Origin: Iris pallida
Lineage: Eukaryota; Streptophyta; Magnoliopsida; Asparagales; Iridaceae
NCBI GenBank assembly: GCA_029216955.1
Contig: JANAVB010005598.1
Location: forward strand, 2,316,851 to 2,380,850
Length of the DNA: 64,000 nucleotides
Reading direction: 5' to 3'
Part shown: in pieces, positions 21,766-31,657 of the stretch
Layout: every line of letters starts with the position of its first letter
Position numbering within the stretch: the first letter of the stretch is position 1
Notes under the pieces: generated by a model
Databases searched by the model: none
The model's input: the letters and a program-made list of their open reading frames with translations, nothing else
What the model was told of the DNA's origin: nothing
Made by a program: the position numbers and the translations under genes

Positions 21766-22070
21766 ATGGCTCCCAAGAAAAAAGAGATGGAGACCAATGC
21801 TGACACCACAACCAAGTCTCCTGAAGCGAGACAGGATGTTGCGCCTTCAACTTTTTATTGGAGGCTGACCCACCTTTGAAGGCAGTGAACTTTCTGAACT
21901 GTTTCGGTTTAACTCCGTCAGTCTTCAATCGCTCGAGTGGCGGATCATCCTCTGAGGAGCACGTCAATTCAGAGGGATTTCTCAACCTGATGCGTCGCTC
22001 GGGGATCTACACTATGCAAGAATTGGACGTCGCCCTTCGTCAGACTGATGAAGGCAAGGATAAGAAATAA
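21766..22070 (+). pseudogene. Antisense ORF A of E2 (one frameshift)
   Basis: It is antisense to the retrotransposon. It starts MAPKKKEMETNADTTTK, stops at 21879, and continues in the next frame from about 21858 as LEADPPLKAVNFLNCFGL... to a stop at 22070. The joined protein would be about 100 aa with a basic N-terminus and a charged end (DEGKDKK). The start and upstream 100 bp are conserved in E1. The function is unknown and no domain is recognised. Confidence 0.55.
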
Positions 22071-22388
22071 TGTTCTGGACAGAACAACTTTTCTTTAATT
22101 TTATGTCCTTGACTGTAGGGGTCCACCCGTCTTTATGCAATGGAACCTAGAATTTCTGATTTTGCGTGGCTGTAATTTTGAATGGTGCTCATGGACATAT
22201 TCTTTTAACTAATTCTTCGTTTTACTGTTTCTTCTGAAGAACACATGGCAGTTGTTACACACTTTTTAGATGCCCATTTTTAGTTCTTTCCCAAAATAGG
22301 ATCCTAGAATGACGCACCGATCTCATCTTTATCCTCTTTAAAAAGGACATTCAGAAATGAACAAACCATTCATACTCTCTCAAAACTA

Positions 22389-23029
22389 ATGTCTTCCCAT
22401 TGGGTTTCACTTGCGCCACTTCATCCTGATGTTATTTGCTTGCATTCTGTGTCTTCAAAAATTGGTAAGTCTTGACGAAGAATCAATAGTATGAGTATTT
22501 TTCTTTCACATCACTTCTGGAGACAAGTATTGATCTGCATGTTGTAGATACTATTAATATGCGCTAACTATTTCTGAGAATAGGCGCACACTGTGGCCCA
22601 GTGTTTAGCTCTGATCAGAGGCGTGTATTGCTGTCATACGCTTGTTTGATCAATGTTCAGTCCTGATATGCGCCTGCTTGTAGGAGCAATGCTGATGTGT
22701 GCCTGTTTGTAGGCACATACTGATGTGCGCCTGTTTGTAGGAGCATACTGATGTACGCCTATTTGTAGGCACATACTACTAATAGATTTCTGCTAACTTC
22801 TCCTATTTTATTGACATTTGCAGGGACTTGGTTAGCGAGCTTCTTCAGAACTGGTATTGGTGATTTGGATGTTGCAGAGAACATTCTTCTGACACCCACA
22901 TCAGACAGCTCATATGGTTCTGACACTCAAATCAGACAGCTCAGGACTCTTCATGTTAAGAAGGGTCTTCCTCAGATGGTAGGAAGAGCATGTATACATG
23001 AGAGTCGGATAGTGGAGAGACAGAATTAG
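22389..23029 (+). CDS. Candidate two-exon antisense gene in E2 (exon 22389-22464, exon 22824-23029)
   Basis: An ATG at 22389 opens a short frame (MSSHWVSLAPLHPDV...) ending at a consensus donor G|GTAAGT (intron starts 22465). A consensus acceptor TTTGCAG ends at 22823 after a T-rich stretch. Joining 76 nt and 206 nt keeps the frame (total 282 nt) and gives a 93-aa protein continuing GTWLASFFRTGIGDLDVAEN to a stop at 23029. The 359-nt intron holds four 28-bp repeats. A TTTAAAAA stretch near 22337 could be a TATA substitute. I recognise no family. E1 lacks this segment. Splicing is inferred, not shown, and further exons (for example near 23098-23250) are possible. Confidence 0.45.
22662..22775 (+). 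repeat. 28-bp tandem repeat, four copies
   Basis: Units of the form CTGATGTGCGCCTGTTTGTAGG plus about six bases, inside the proposed antisense intron. The GTGCGCC core is close to the LTR motif of E2. Confidence 0.65.
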
Positions 23030-23234
23030 GAATCGTATCACAAGGGTAATCTCGTTCCTAGTTTCCCTGGCGGGCTATCTTCTCTCCACCAGTTGTATTG
23101 ACAGCAGCTCATCTTTGGGCTGCTGCACTCTGTGGTTCTCCTCTAGTCTTTCTCAGAGAGAAGACCAGAGTTAATTCTATTGTCGAGCTCGTTGCTTCAA
23201 GTCGAGACGACAAGGAATTGCTACCAATAAATAA

Positions 23235-23335
23235 GAAGATCCAAAGATGTAATAGACCTTCATTATCGATGAGAAGATCCAAAGATGTAATAGACCTTCA
23301 TTTTGAATGAAAATCCGAAATGTAATAGATTTCCA
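23235..23335 (+). repeat. 38-bp tandem repeat, about 2.5 copies
   Basis: AGATCCAAAGATGTAATAGA units, with a more diverged third copy. A related pair occurs in E1 (10935-11005, opposite strand), so it predates the split of the two families. Confidence 0.6.
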
Positions 23336-23571
23336 TTAAGATGTATCTATGTTTTTAAAGAAGGAATAAAGAATGATTTTCTCTTCTTTACGATTTGATT
23401 TTGATGTGATGATAAGAAACATAGAATCAAGGAAAAATGTGGATGACAAGTTGCTGATGTAATACAGAATTTCAAAAGTATAGAGAATGTGAACTTTCAT
23501 GAGGAAAAGTGAACGGTCACTTCAATTTTCGAGATAAGGACACTGAAAATGAAGGAACAGTCACATTGGAT

Positions 23572-23625
23572 AATGAACGAATAGTTGTAAATGAACGAAC
23601 AGTTGTAAATGAACAAACAGTTGGG
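23572..23625 (+). repeat. 18-bp tandem repeat, three copies
   Basis: AATGAACGAACAGTTGTA units with few mismatches, about 110-160 bp upstream of antisense ORF B. Confidence 0.7.
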
Positions 23626-23678
23626 CTTCTTTCAAAAAGTCGCATCAGTTCTCGAGATTGACTATCTGGTTGTTTTTC

Positions 23679-23686
23679 TATAAATA
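23679..23686 (+). promoter_or_regulatory. TATA box of antisense ORF B (E2)
   Basis: TATAAATA about 55 bp before the ATG at 23735, with a C/T-rich stretch between (CACTTTTTTTCTTTTC). Confidence 0.6.
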
Positions 23687-23734
23687 GAACAAAACTTTCG
23701 TAGATATCGTCACTTTTTTTCTTTTCTGTACAAA

Positions 23735-24018
23735 ATGTCCTCCAAAGATTTGCTCATCCCGGAGCTTGAAGGAAAAACTGAGACACCACCTGCTGAGCCT
23801 TCAGTACCTTCTCAGAAAGAAAGGGGTAAAAGCTCAACTGTTCCTGCACCAGGAGAGGACTTGATTTCCAAGCTAGTAGAGCCTGGGAAGACTGCCGAAG
23901 AAGAGGCATTGAGATGGCTGCCTGCAAGTTCTTTGTGAGTTCAAACAATGAGATGTTTGAACAGTTGGCGAACTATGTATTTAATCATGAAGGGTCAGGG
24001 CCTCCTCCCCGTCCTTAA
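23735..24018 (+). pseudogene. Antisense ORF B of E2 (1-base deletion)
   Basis: It starts MSSKDLLIPELEG. A missing base near 23912, compared with E1, shifts the frame. After the shift it reads MAACKFF...FEQLANYVFNHEGSG to TAA at 24016-24018. The joined length of about 94 aa matches the E1 protein. The conserved C-terminal half and the Pro/Ser-rich variable middle suggest a real protein family in these elements. Function unknown. Confidence 0.65.
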
Positions 24019-24102
24019 TATTATGTAATTCCATTCTGCTTTTGAAATAAAAAATAAAGTTTTATTTACATCATGTCTCTGAAAATAAAGTACATTTTGT
24101 CT

Positions 24103-25320
24103 TTATACATAATATTTCTTAAGAAATTTGCCATTGATGGGCATCACAGCAACTCTGCCATCCATATCTGTTAATTGATAGGCTCCATTAGAAAAGACTT
24201 TATTTATCACATATGGTCCTTTCCATTTTGCCTCGAATTTGCCTTTGCTCATATGTGTCATAGTCATAGGACGTCTGACTGTAAGAACCAACTCGCCTTT
24301 TTGAAATGTTATCTGTCGTAAGCTCATTAGCAATGGCGATTCTCAATTATGGAATTTGAATTTCCAAAGGTAGAACAGCTTCACATCCATATAACAGAGA
24401 AAAAGGTGTGCAACCTGTGGGGTTACGGACAGTAGTGCGATATGCCCATAGACATTCTCCAAGTTTATCACTCCAACTGCGTTTGTTAATAGAGATAAAC
24501 TTTTTAAGGAGTTTGATAATGGTCTTGTTGAATGCTTCAGCCAACCCGTTAGCCGCAGGATTATAGGCTGTAGAGGCGATATTATTAATTATGTTATCAT
24601 CACAGAACCTATTAAATTTTTGGCTGATGAATTGCGGCCCATTATCATGAATGATTCGGCAAGGGACACCAAATCTATATATCACATAATGTTTGATAAA
24701 ATTGATAACACTACTCGTCTTTACTTCAGCCAAAGGTATAGCTTCTGCCCACTTGGAAAAATAATCGGTTATGGCTAAGATGAACCGATGTCCTTTAGAT
24801 GAAGGAGGATTGATAGGTCCAATTATATCCATGCTCCAAGCTTCAAAATACCATGAGGCTGCAGTTGGATAAAGAAATTCTGATGGTTGATGAATGAAAT
24901 CTGCATAAATTTGACATGCACGACATTTCCTTGAATAATCAATAGCATCTGATACCATAGAGGGCCAGTAGTAACCCATACGTCGGATACGATCCTGTAG
25001 TTTAGGACCAGGTTGATGTGGTCCACAAACGCCATCATGAGCTTCACGTAATATCTGCTTTGCTTCATCACCAGCGAGACACCTCAAGAGTAATCCATCA
25101 AAAGTTCTTCGATAGAGAGTTTTAGTAGTATGATTATAATATAATCGAAGTGATCGATGACGGATAATTGTAGCTTCCTTAGGATCTTCTGGCAATATGT
25201 CATGTACTGCGAAATCAATGAAAGGTACTCTCCAATCCTCGCTAAGGACATTGACTTCAGTTAGGTTGCTGAATTCAATGTTGTGATTATTTTCAACACA
25301 GAATAGTTCTCTATTAGAAA
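24103..25320 (-). pseudogene. pol: Integrase of E2 (nearly open)
   Basis: Most of it lies in one 404-aa frame (25561-24347) shared with the end of the second RNase H. Visible are the HHCC domain (REAHDGVCGPHQPG ... CRACQ, about 25050-24910) and the DDE residues in WSMDIIGP, IHDNGPQF and GLAEAFNK. Next come WAYRTTVRNPTG and YGCEAVLPLEIQIP. A segment of about 35 codons present in E1 is lost or frameshifted near 24340. The end reads GELVLTVRRP ... INGKFLKKYYV (24333-24103). Confidence 0.9.
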
Positions 25321-25359
25321 TAACAACCATTTGCTGTCTTTTGATTGGCACGGCCAACA

Positions 25360-25775
25360 CCGCAGCTAGGTTAGCTAAGGCATCAACTTCTTTATTGCAT
25401 GCGCGACGTACATGTTCGATAAAAAACCCTTTGAACGAAGAAGCTATTTGGGTTGCTGCTTTATGGTATGGTACCAAATCTTGATGTTGGACTTCAAATA
25501 TGCCTCTAACCTGATTAACAATCAGCTTAGACTCACCATATATATACTTCGAGATATTCAATATTCAATTGTTTGGCTAATTGAAGTCCAATAAGCAAAG
25601 CATTGTATTCTGCCACATTGTTGGAGCATGATTCGTCTAAAGAATAGGCCCTTTGAATAGTTAATCCATCGGGTGAAATAAGAACAATTCCTACTCCCGC
25701 AAATTCTAGAAGCTCCATCAAAGAACAACCTCCAAGTAGGAAATTCTGCTGAGATCATATTTGATTCCAATGTTT
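25360..25775 (-). pseudogene. pol: Second (archaeal-type) RNase H of E2
   Basis: The start FPTWRLFFDGAS (about 25750) and NNVAEYNALLIGLQ (about 25610) match E1. An inserted AT-repeat near 25540 breaks the frame. The expected YGDS reads YGES (GAT to GAG), so a candidate catalytic Asp is now Glu. EVDALANLAAV closes the domain. Confidence 0.82.
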
Positions 25776-27240
25776 CGTCCGGAATCTCATCAAAGAGTTT
25801 AGATGCCTCAGGGACGGGATGAGCTGCTAAGAAGTCAGCAAGTGCTTGGCCTTTCATAGACTTTTGAGGAACATAAACCATATCATATTACGCTAATAAT
25901 ATGGCTCATGTGGCAAGCCTAGAATTGAGTGTGCTTGGCTTCTTCATTAAGACTCGAAGAGGATTGACCCGGGATATGACATGAATAGTTTGGCCTATGA
26001 TGTAATATCTTGTCTTCTGAACAACAAACATTAAGGCTAAACATTCCTTCTCCACTGGACTATAACGATGTTCAGCTCCAATCATCGTTCGGCTGAGATA
26101 GTAGATGGCTTATTTATGACCTTCCTTGTTCTTCTGAGCTAGCAAAGCTCCCAATGAATGATCCATTGCTCGAACATACATTAAAAAGGGTATTCCTGAG
26201 ATCGGTGGTACAAGAACCGGTGGATTCATTAAATACCGCTTTATGTCATCAAATGCTCGTTGACATTCTTTCGCTCAAACGAAAGATACACCTTTCTTCA
26301 TTAATTGAGTAAATGGTCTGCAACGTCCAGATAAATTCGAAATAAACCGTATGATGTACGCAAGTCGACCTTGGAATCCTCGTGGCTCTTTTAGGTTGCG
26401 TGGAGGACACATCTCTTGAATGGCTTTGATCTTCTCGGGATCAACGTGTATACCCTTAGAGGTAATGACGAAGCCGAAAAACTTACCACTAGAGACACCC
26501 AAGAAAGTCTTGGTGGGGTTCATTTTGAGTTGATGCTGGCGTATTAGATTGAAGATAGTTCTTAAATCTTGAATGTGATCTTCTTTGAGACGACTTTTGA
26601 CAGCAATATCGTCAACATAGCATTCGACAGTCTTTCGTAAATGATCTCGAAAGATAGTGCTCATAGCCCGCTGGTAAGTTGTACCTGCTTTCTTAAGATC
26701 AAACGGCATGACCGTATAACAGTACACACCCCGAGGAGTACGAAACAAAGTATGTTTTTCATCTTCAGGATCCATCCGGATTTGATTATATCCAGAAAAC
26801 CCATCCATGAAAGAAATTCGTTCGAATCCACATGTATTATCGATCATAACATCAGTAATTGGGAAAGGAAATTCGTCTTTGGGGCAAGCATCATTGAGAT
26901 CCCGAAAGTCTATGCAAACTCGAACCTTTTTGGTCTTCTTCAGGACAGAGACGACATTGACCGTCCAGTCAGGATGTTGTTCTTCTCTGATAAAGCCACA
27001 AGCTATAAACCTTTTGACTTTATCATCAATTGCATCCATCATTTCAGGCTTGAATCGCCGTTGTTATTGTTTGACCGGTTTGACATTCGACAAGATGTTA
27101 AGCTTGTGAGTTACAATTTGAGGATCTAATCCCGGCATATCTTCGTAACTCCAGGCGAAGACATTAATGTATTCACGAATAAGGTGAATTAATTTTTATT
27201 TATCATCTTCTGAGAGATTCTTGATGATGAAGATAGGTCG
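25776..27240 (-). pseudogene. pol: Reverse transcriptase and Gypsy RNase H of E2
   Basis: A 255-aa frame (27042-26275) carries CGFIREEQHPDW, VCIDFRDLNDACPKDEFPFP, SFMDGFSGYNQI and CYVDDIAVKS (about 26610), then FGFVITSKGIHVDPEKI. A stop near 26273 breaks the connection. The RNase H follows in broken frames to about 25880 and ends VYVPQKSMKGQALADFLAAHP. Confidence 0.9.
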
Positions 27241-29400
27241 TGATACACCTTTCTCTCTAATATCGATTTGGACCAGTTGATCTTCAGTAGGTGGTTCTCG
27301 TTGTTCAAAACGAAGTTTCCACTGATTGTCCATCCTTTGTACCCAAGGGTCCATTTCAGTAGCTTTTTCAATGTCACTTTTATCATCTTCTGAGAATTCA
27401 GCGGATACCATATTAGAAGATAATATCGCCTTATGAACATGATCGATGATCCGAGTCCCATGAGATAGAATCAGAAGAGTTTGAACGTTCTTCTTCATCA
27501 GATTCAGAAGGTTCCGGAGTTGGTAGTGGTGACATATAACCTAGTCCTTGTTTTATTTTACTGTGGTATTGTTGTGATTTTCTTTTTGGAACATCAATAC
27601 GAAGAGGGGTTCGCCTTCCTTTACCATTGTTAAGACTTGTTCTGAAATTATAGCCCATTTTACGGATGATGGCCTTAGATTGTGGACTATAGCATCGTAA
27701 TTATAGCCTTCATGTATCATCTCTATTATCATTATAGAGCATGATTTTTGGTTCTTCTCTTTTGTTGAAGAATATAGGATTTTCATCTTTCTTTCAAGAC
27801 GGTACTAAGAAGTACGACTCTTGTATTGAATCCAATGATACCACATTTTGTCGAGATGATACGACTTCTATTGTAAGTGGCTTAAAGCTATCTAGCATAT
27901 CCAGATAACACTGAGTATAGTAAAAGACATCAGTATACTGCAAAGGAGATGCTTTATTGATTTTTACACCATTATTTACAATAGGGACTTTAGCCTTAGC
28001 AGGCTTAGTCAAATTGATGACAAGAGGGGGAGAAGAAGAATGAGAAGGAAGTGGGAGCTCCTTGCGACGAAGATCAATTACAAGCGGCTCAGAAGAGGTG
28101 AGCTCCCTTTGTTTCTGACTATCACTTTTAGGTCGCTTCTCATGGGAAGGTAGATAGATAGTCAATGGTTGGGAAGACTGAGGACAGGAGGTACGTCCTT
28201 TGACTGGAATCACCAGAGTATCATTAGGTATACTCTTTTGTTCTTTATCTATGTCCATTGCTAGTACCACCTTCATGAATTCCTCTTTGTACATACGAGA
28301 ATCGTTGCAATATGCTTCAACTCCTTTGAAAGGATTCAGATCTGTAACCTCTTTTTGGACTTATCTATTACCATCCACATATTTGAAACATTGGTGGAGC
28401 GTAGAGGGTACAATATTATGTTCATGGAGGAATGGCCTTTCCAACAAAGCATTGTATGAGCCATGATTGTCAATAACATAGAAAGTTACCTTTGTACGAA
28501 GATTGCCAATTTGAAGTTTTAGGCGTATCTTCCCCAAAGGTTCACTTATTCCTTGATTGAATCCTAGGATGGTAGTGATAGTTGTAGAAAGATTATGTAC
28601 TGGGATTTTTAAAGCATCCAGTAAGGACTTCGACATGATGCTAAGTGCTGACCCGTGATCAATCAGAATACGGTCGACTTTCATGGTGTCCACATATTTC
28701 GTGAAATAGAGAGGACGATCATGACGGTTGTCTTCTAACAACATGTCACCTTGTGTAAAAGTGATATTGGGCATTAATTCAAATACACTATGACAATGTG
28801 CACAGCTGACTAGCTCCTTTACGGGCTTCTTGAGAAGAGTTAAAAAAGTGTCAGCCTGTATCAAGGTTTCACTTAACGTCTCACGAGTTTCTTTTGAGAG
28901 ACGTAAAAGTTTAAAGATTGCCAATCTTGCTGGAGTATTGGCCAATTGAGCCAATATGTCAAATTATAAGGCTTTTCAAGTCCAAGAGATGATGACTTCT
29001 TCAATGCTTTATCAAAGCAAACAGGATGCTTTCCCTTGTCTGCTGATGTTGGCTTAGGAGGAGATATCTCGACCACTGGCACAGATGTAGACGGTGTATA
29101 TTCAACAGGAGAACATGATGGAGGAAGAGCATCCAGGGATGGAGCAGGGTTCTCTTGATTTTCGGAATACTCCCGAAGATAGGGTTTCCCAGATCTAGTG
29201 CCCATTAGGACTTCTTCTTCTATTAATGGTTCAAAGGATGCCATATTACAGTTCTTGGATTTAGACTTGGAATGCTTCTTTTGCTTAGAAGAGGAAGGCA
29301 TTTCAAATTCTGCAACCAGATCTGGATGAATCCACATAATCTCTCCTATGTCAGTTGACATCGGAACAAGACCTTCATTTTGAGGATGCGGGATATTCAC
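27241..29400 (-). pseudogene. pol: Protease and linker of E2 pol
   Basis: The protease core lies at about 28740-28400. Its active-site segment reads ILIDHGSALSIM, and NIVPSTLHQCFKYVDG follows as in E1. The linker (about 28290-27990) has PLxIxL / VKGR-type repeats. A G-patch-like MGYNF ... GLGY segment lies at 27658-27530. Several stops and frameshifts occur (28954/28873, 28361, 27794). Confidence 0.78.
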
Positions 29401-31657
29401 AATTTCTAGAGTAGTCCTTGGAATGGGGACAGCTCCATCTTGTACGAGTTATGGTGGAAAATCACCAAACTGGAGAGAAATCACATTAGCAGTCACTGTT
29501 TTCTCGTCCTGTTGTAGAGTAATTGCTCCAGAGTTGATCAACTCCTGGATTTTGCCCTTGAGCACATAACATGCTCTGGTTGGATGCCCTATGAATCTAT
29601 GATAAACACAGTATTTAGGGTGATTAGTTTTACCCACTTCTTCTGATCGCTTTGCCTTTGGAAGCTGAAGCTTATTGCTTTTGATCAAGCAATCGAAGAT
29701 GCTTAAAGTATCATCTTTGTCAAAAGAATACTCTTCTTTTGGACGAGTTGACTTTTGCAGTGGTGCTGATGGGGTGGATGCCGTCTGAGTAACATTGACA
29801 GCCAAAGATTCTTTGTCTTTAAGATTGATGGCCAATGTTTCTTTATTCTTGCGGTTATTCTGGCGATTACTACCCCCAGGTGTAGAAGGTTCATCTTGGT
29901 TAGGGTGAGTCATCTGGACTCCTAACTGCTTGAACTTTTCGGCACTTACTTCTGCCGCCTTTGCATTAACAATAAAAGAAGGGGGCGAAGATGAGTTAGC
30001 CTGTGCGATGCAGGGCATCCACAAAGTCGGAGGCCTGACGATATAGGGCTACGAACTGAGCCTACGTGGGGCAGAATGAGTCGTCCGTGTAGCAAACTCA
30101 GTGCACGGTCGTCGTACGACGGATCGGGGAATCGGCACCATTCGCCCACGGGTATAAGCGACAGGCCGACCATGCAGCCCGTCGTACGGCGCTGCTGAGG
30201 ACGACGAGAAGACGTCCACCATAAACGATCGCAGGCTCGATCATAAGGGCGTCGGCGATCGTCGCCAATATGCGCGTCGTGCGCATAGAACGGGCGGCTG
30301 GGCGGAATCGGTAGTCGCAGGCGACAAGGAATCAGTGACCGGCAGTCACCCTTAGTCGTCGAGGGCATCTCTTCGACGTCGTAGGCAAAGCGAGGTTTTG
30401 AGTAACTGCCGTCGAAAGACGGTGTACTGCCGAGCGGAGCGCGCGGAGTGCGCGGGATGCGTGTGCACGGCGATGATGACAAGGCCAACGGACTACGTCC
30501 GCACTCCAAAAGTTGTTCCATACGACAGGCCAAGAATCGTGTGCGTGGGACACACGATTATACTGAGCCCGCACGCGTTGGTAAAAAAACATAAAAAAAG
30601 GAAGAAAAAAAATAATGAAAGAAGGCCAATCCTGGAATTGTGTAGATCCCATCCACATACTGATAATAGGCAACAAGTTTGATTTGCAAGTGTCTATTGT
30701 TACAGCAGATAGAGTACCTAAAGGCATTTTGAGTGCCTCTCGGCAGAATCTTTTAATAAAACTCTTTGTGGATTCATTGTGCCTCTGTTTAATTTTAATG
30801 AGGGCAGACATTGTCATGTCATTGGCTCCCTCATAGAATCGTTCCAAGAACATTTGCTTGAAACCAGCAAAAGAAGTGATACAACCATCAGGTAGGCTAC
30901 GATACCATTCATTTGCCGTACCAGGTAAACAACCGACGAACACTCTGGTAAGGAGAGCATCATTTGGCTGTAATTGATCAGTCATCACTTCGAAATGATT
31001 GATATACTGACTTGGAGAAGTACTACCATCAAACAGCATAATGGTTGGGAGTTTATACTTAGGAGAAAATGGAACTTTCTTCCACTCTGTAGGATATGGT
31101 TTCTTTATGCCCAATCTTTGTAGGCCATTCTTCTGCTTGAAAGCCTCAAACTGAGTGCGCAGAAGTTTCACAGCCTCATTTGTATCTCCTAATGTTTGAG
31201 AATTGATAGGCTGGTTAGAAGTGTTAGGAGGAGGAACAACATGGTAATTACCACCTCCAGCACCAGACTGACTTGGATCAGCTTGAATTGGCACAGAAGC
31301 AACCTGAGGGGATGGTACCCCCTGATTAACAGGTACAGAAGTTGCTATAAGCTCAGGATTTGTAACAGAATTTACAATCGAAGGTACTGTATGTTGAGCC
31401 ACCATTATGGTGTGCATGATTGCAACCATTTCTGCCATGATTTTCAATTTGTCTTCTAATGCAACAATTCGTTGCTCTTGGCTGGTTGACGTAAAGGCGT
31501 CTTGATCTTCTGTAATGGTATATGCTGTCACTTCTCTTGCTGTTATTGATGAGATAGTTTGTTTAGAACTTTCACTATCTGCATCAAACTCCAAAAGAGA
31601 GTCATCTCCCACATGAGTGATAGGGAGATCTTCTTGATTAAAGACACCTTGGATCAA
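29401..31657 (-). pseudogene. gag: gag of E2, interrupted by a retroposon
   Basis: The N-terminal part is open from 31657 to about 30626: QRLGIKKPYPTEW, ANEWYRSLPDG and FLERFYEGAND mark the capsid. The frame then runs into an unrelated 628-bp insert and resumes at about 29982 with SFIVNAKAAEVSAEKFKQLG. The zinc-like motif CVYHRFIGHPTRAC lies near 29610. It aligns well with E1 gag; in E1 this frame also continues from ORF1. Confidence 0.87.
29983..30610 (+). mobile_element. GC-rich retroposed insertion with poly-A tail and 15-bp TSD
   Basis: The flanks are AACAATAAAAGAAGG (29968-29982) and AATAATGAAAGAAGG (30611-30625), 13 of 15 identical. The insert is on the plus strand and ends in an A-rich tail (30584-30610). 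Removing it restores the gag reading frame of E2. The body is about 60% GC by eye, unlike its surroundings, and open frames on it look accidental. Candidates are a long SINE, a 5'-truncated LINE end, or a processed copy of an unknown RNA. No clear tRNA A/B boxes are seen. Confidence 0.75.

Noticed and set aside
29946..30533. 195-aa minus-strand ORF in the GC-rich insert of E2
   Set aside because: High GC keeps frames open on both strands; it also runs across the insertion junction into gag.
31196..31459. Plus-strand ORF over E2 gag
   Set aside because: Shadow of the gag frame on the opposite strand.
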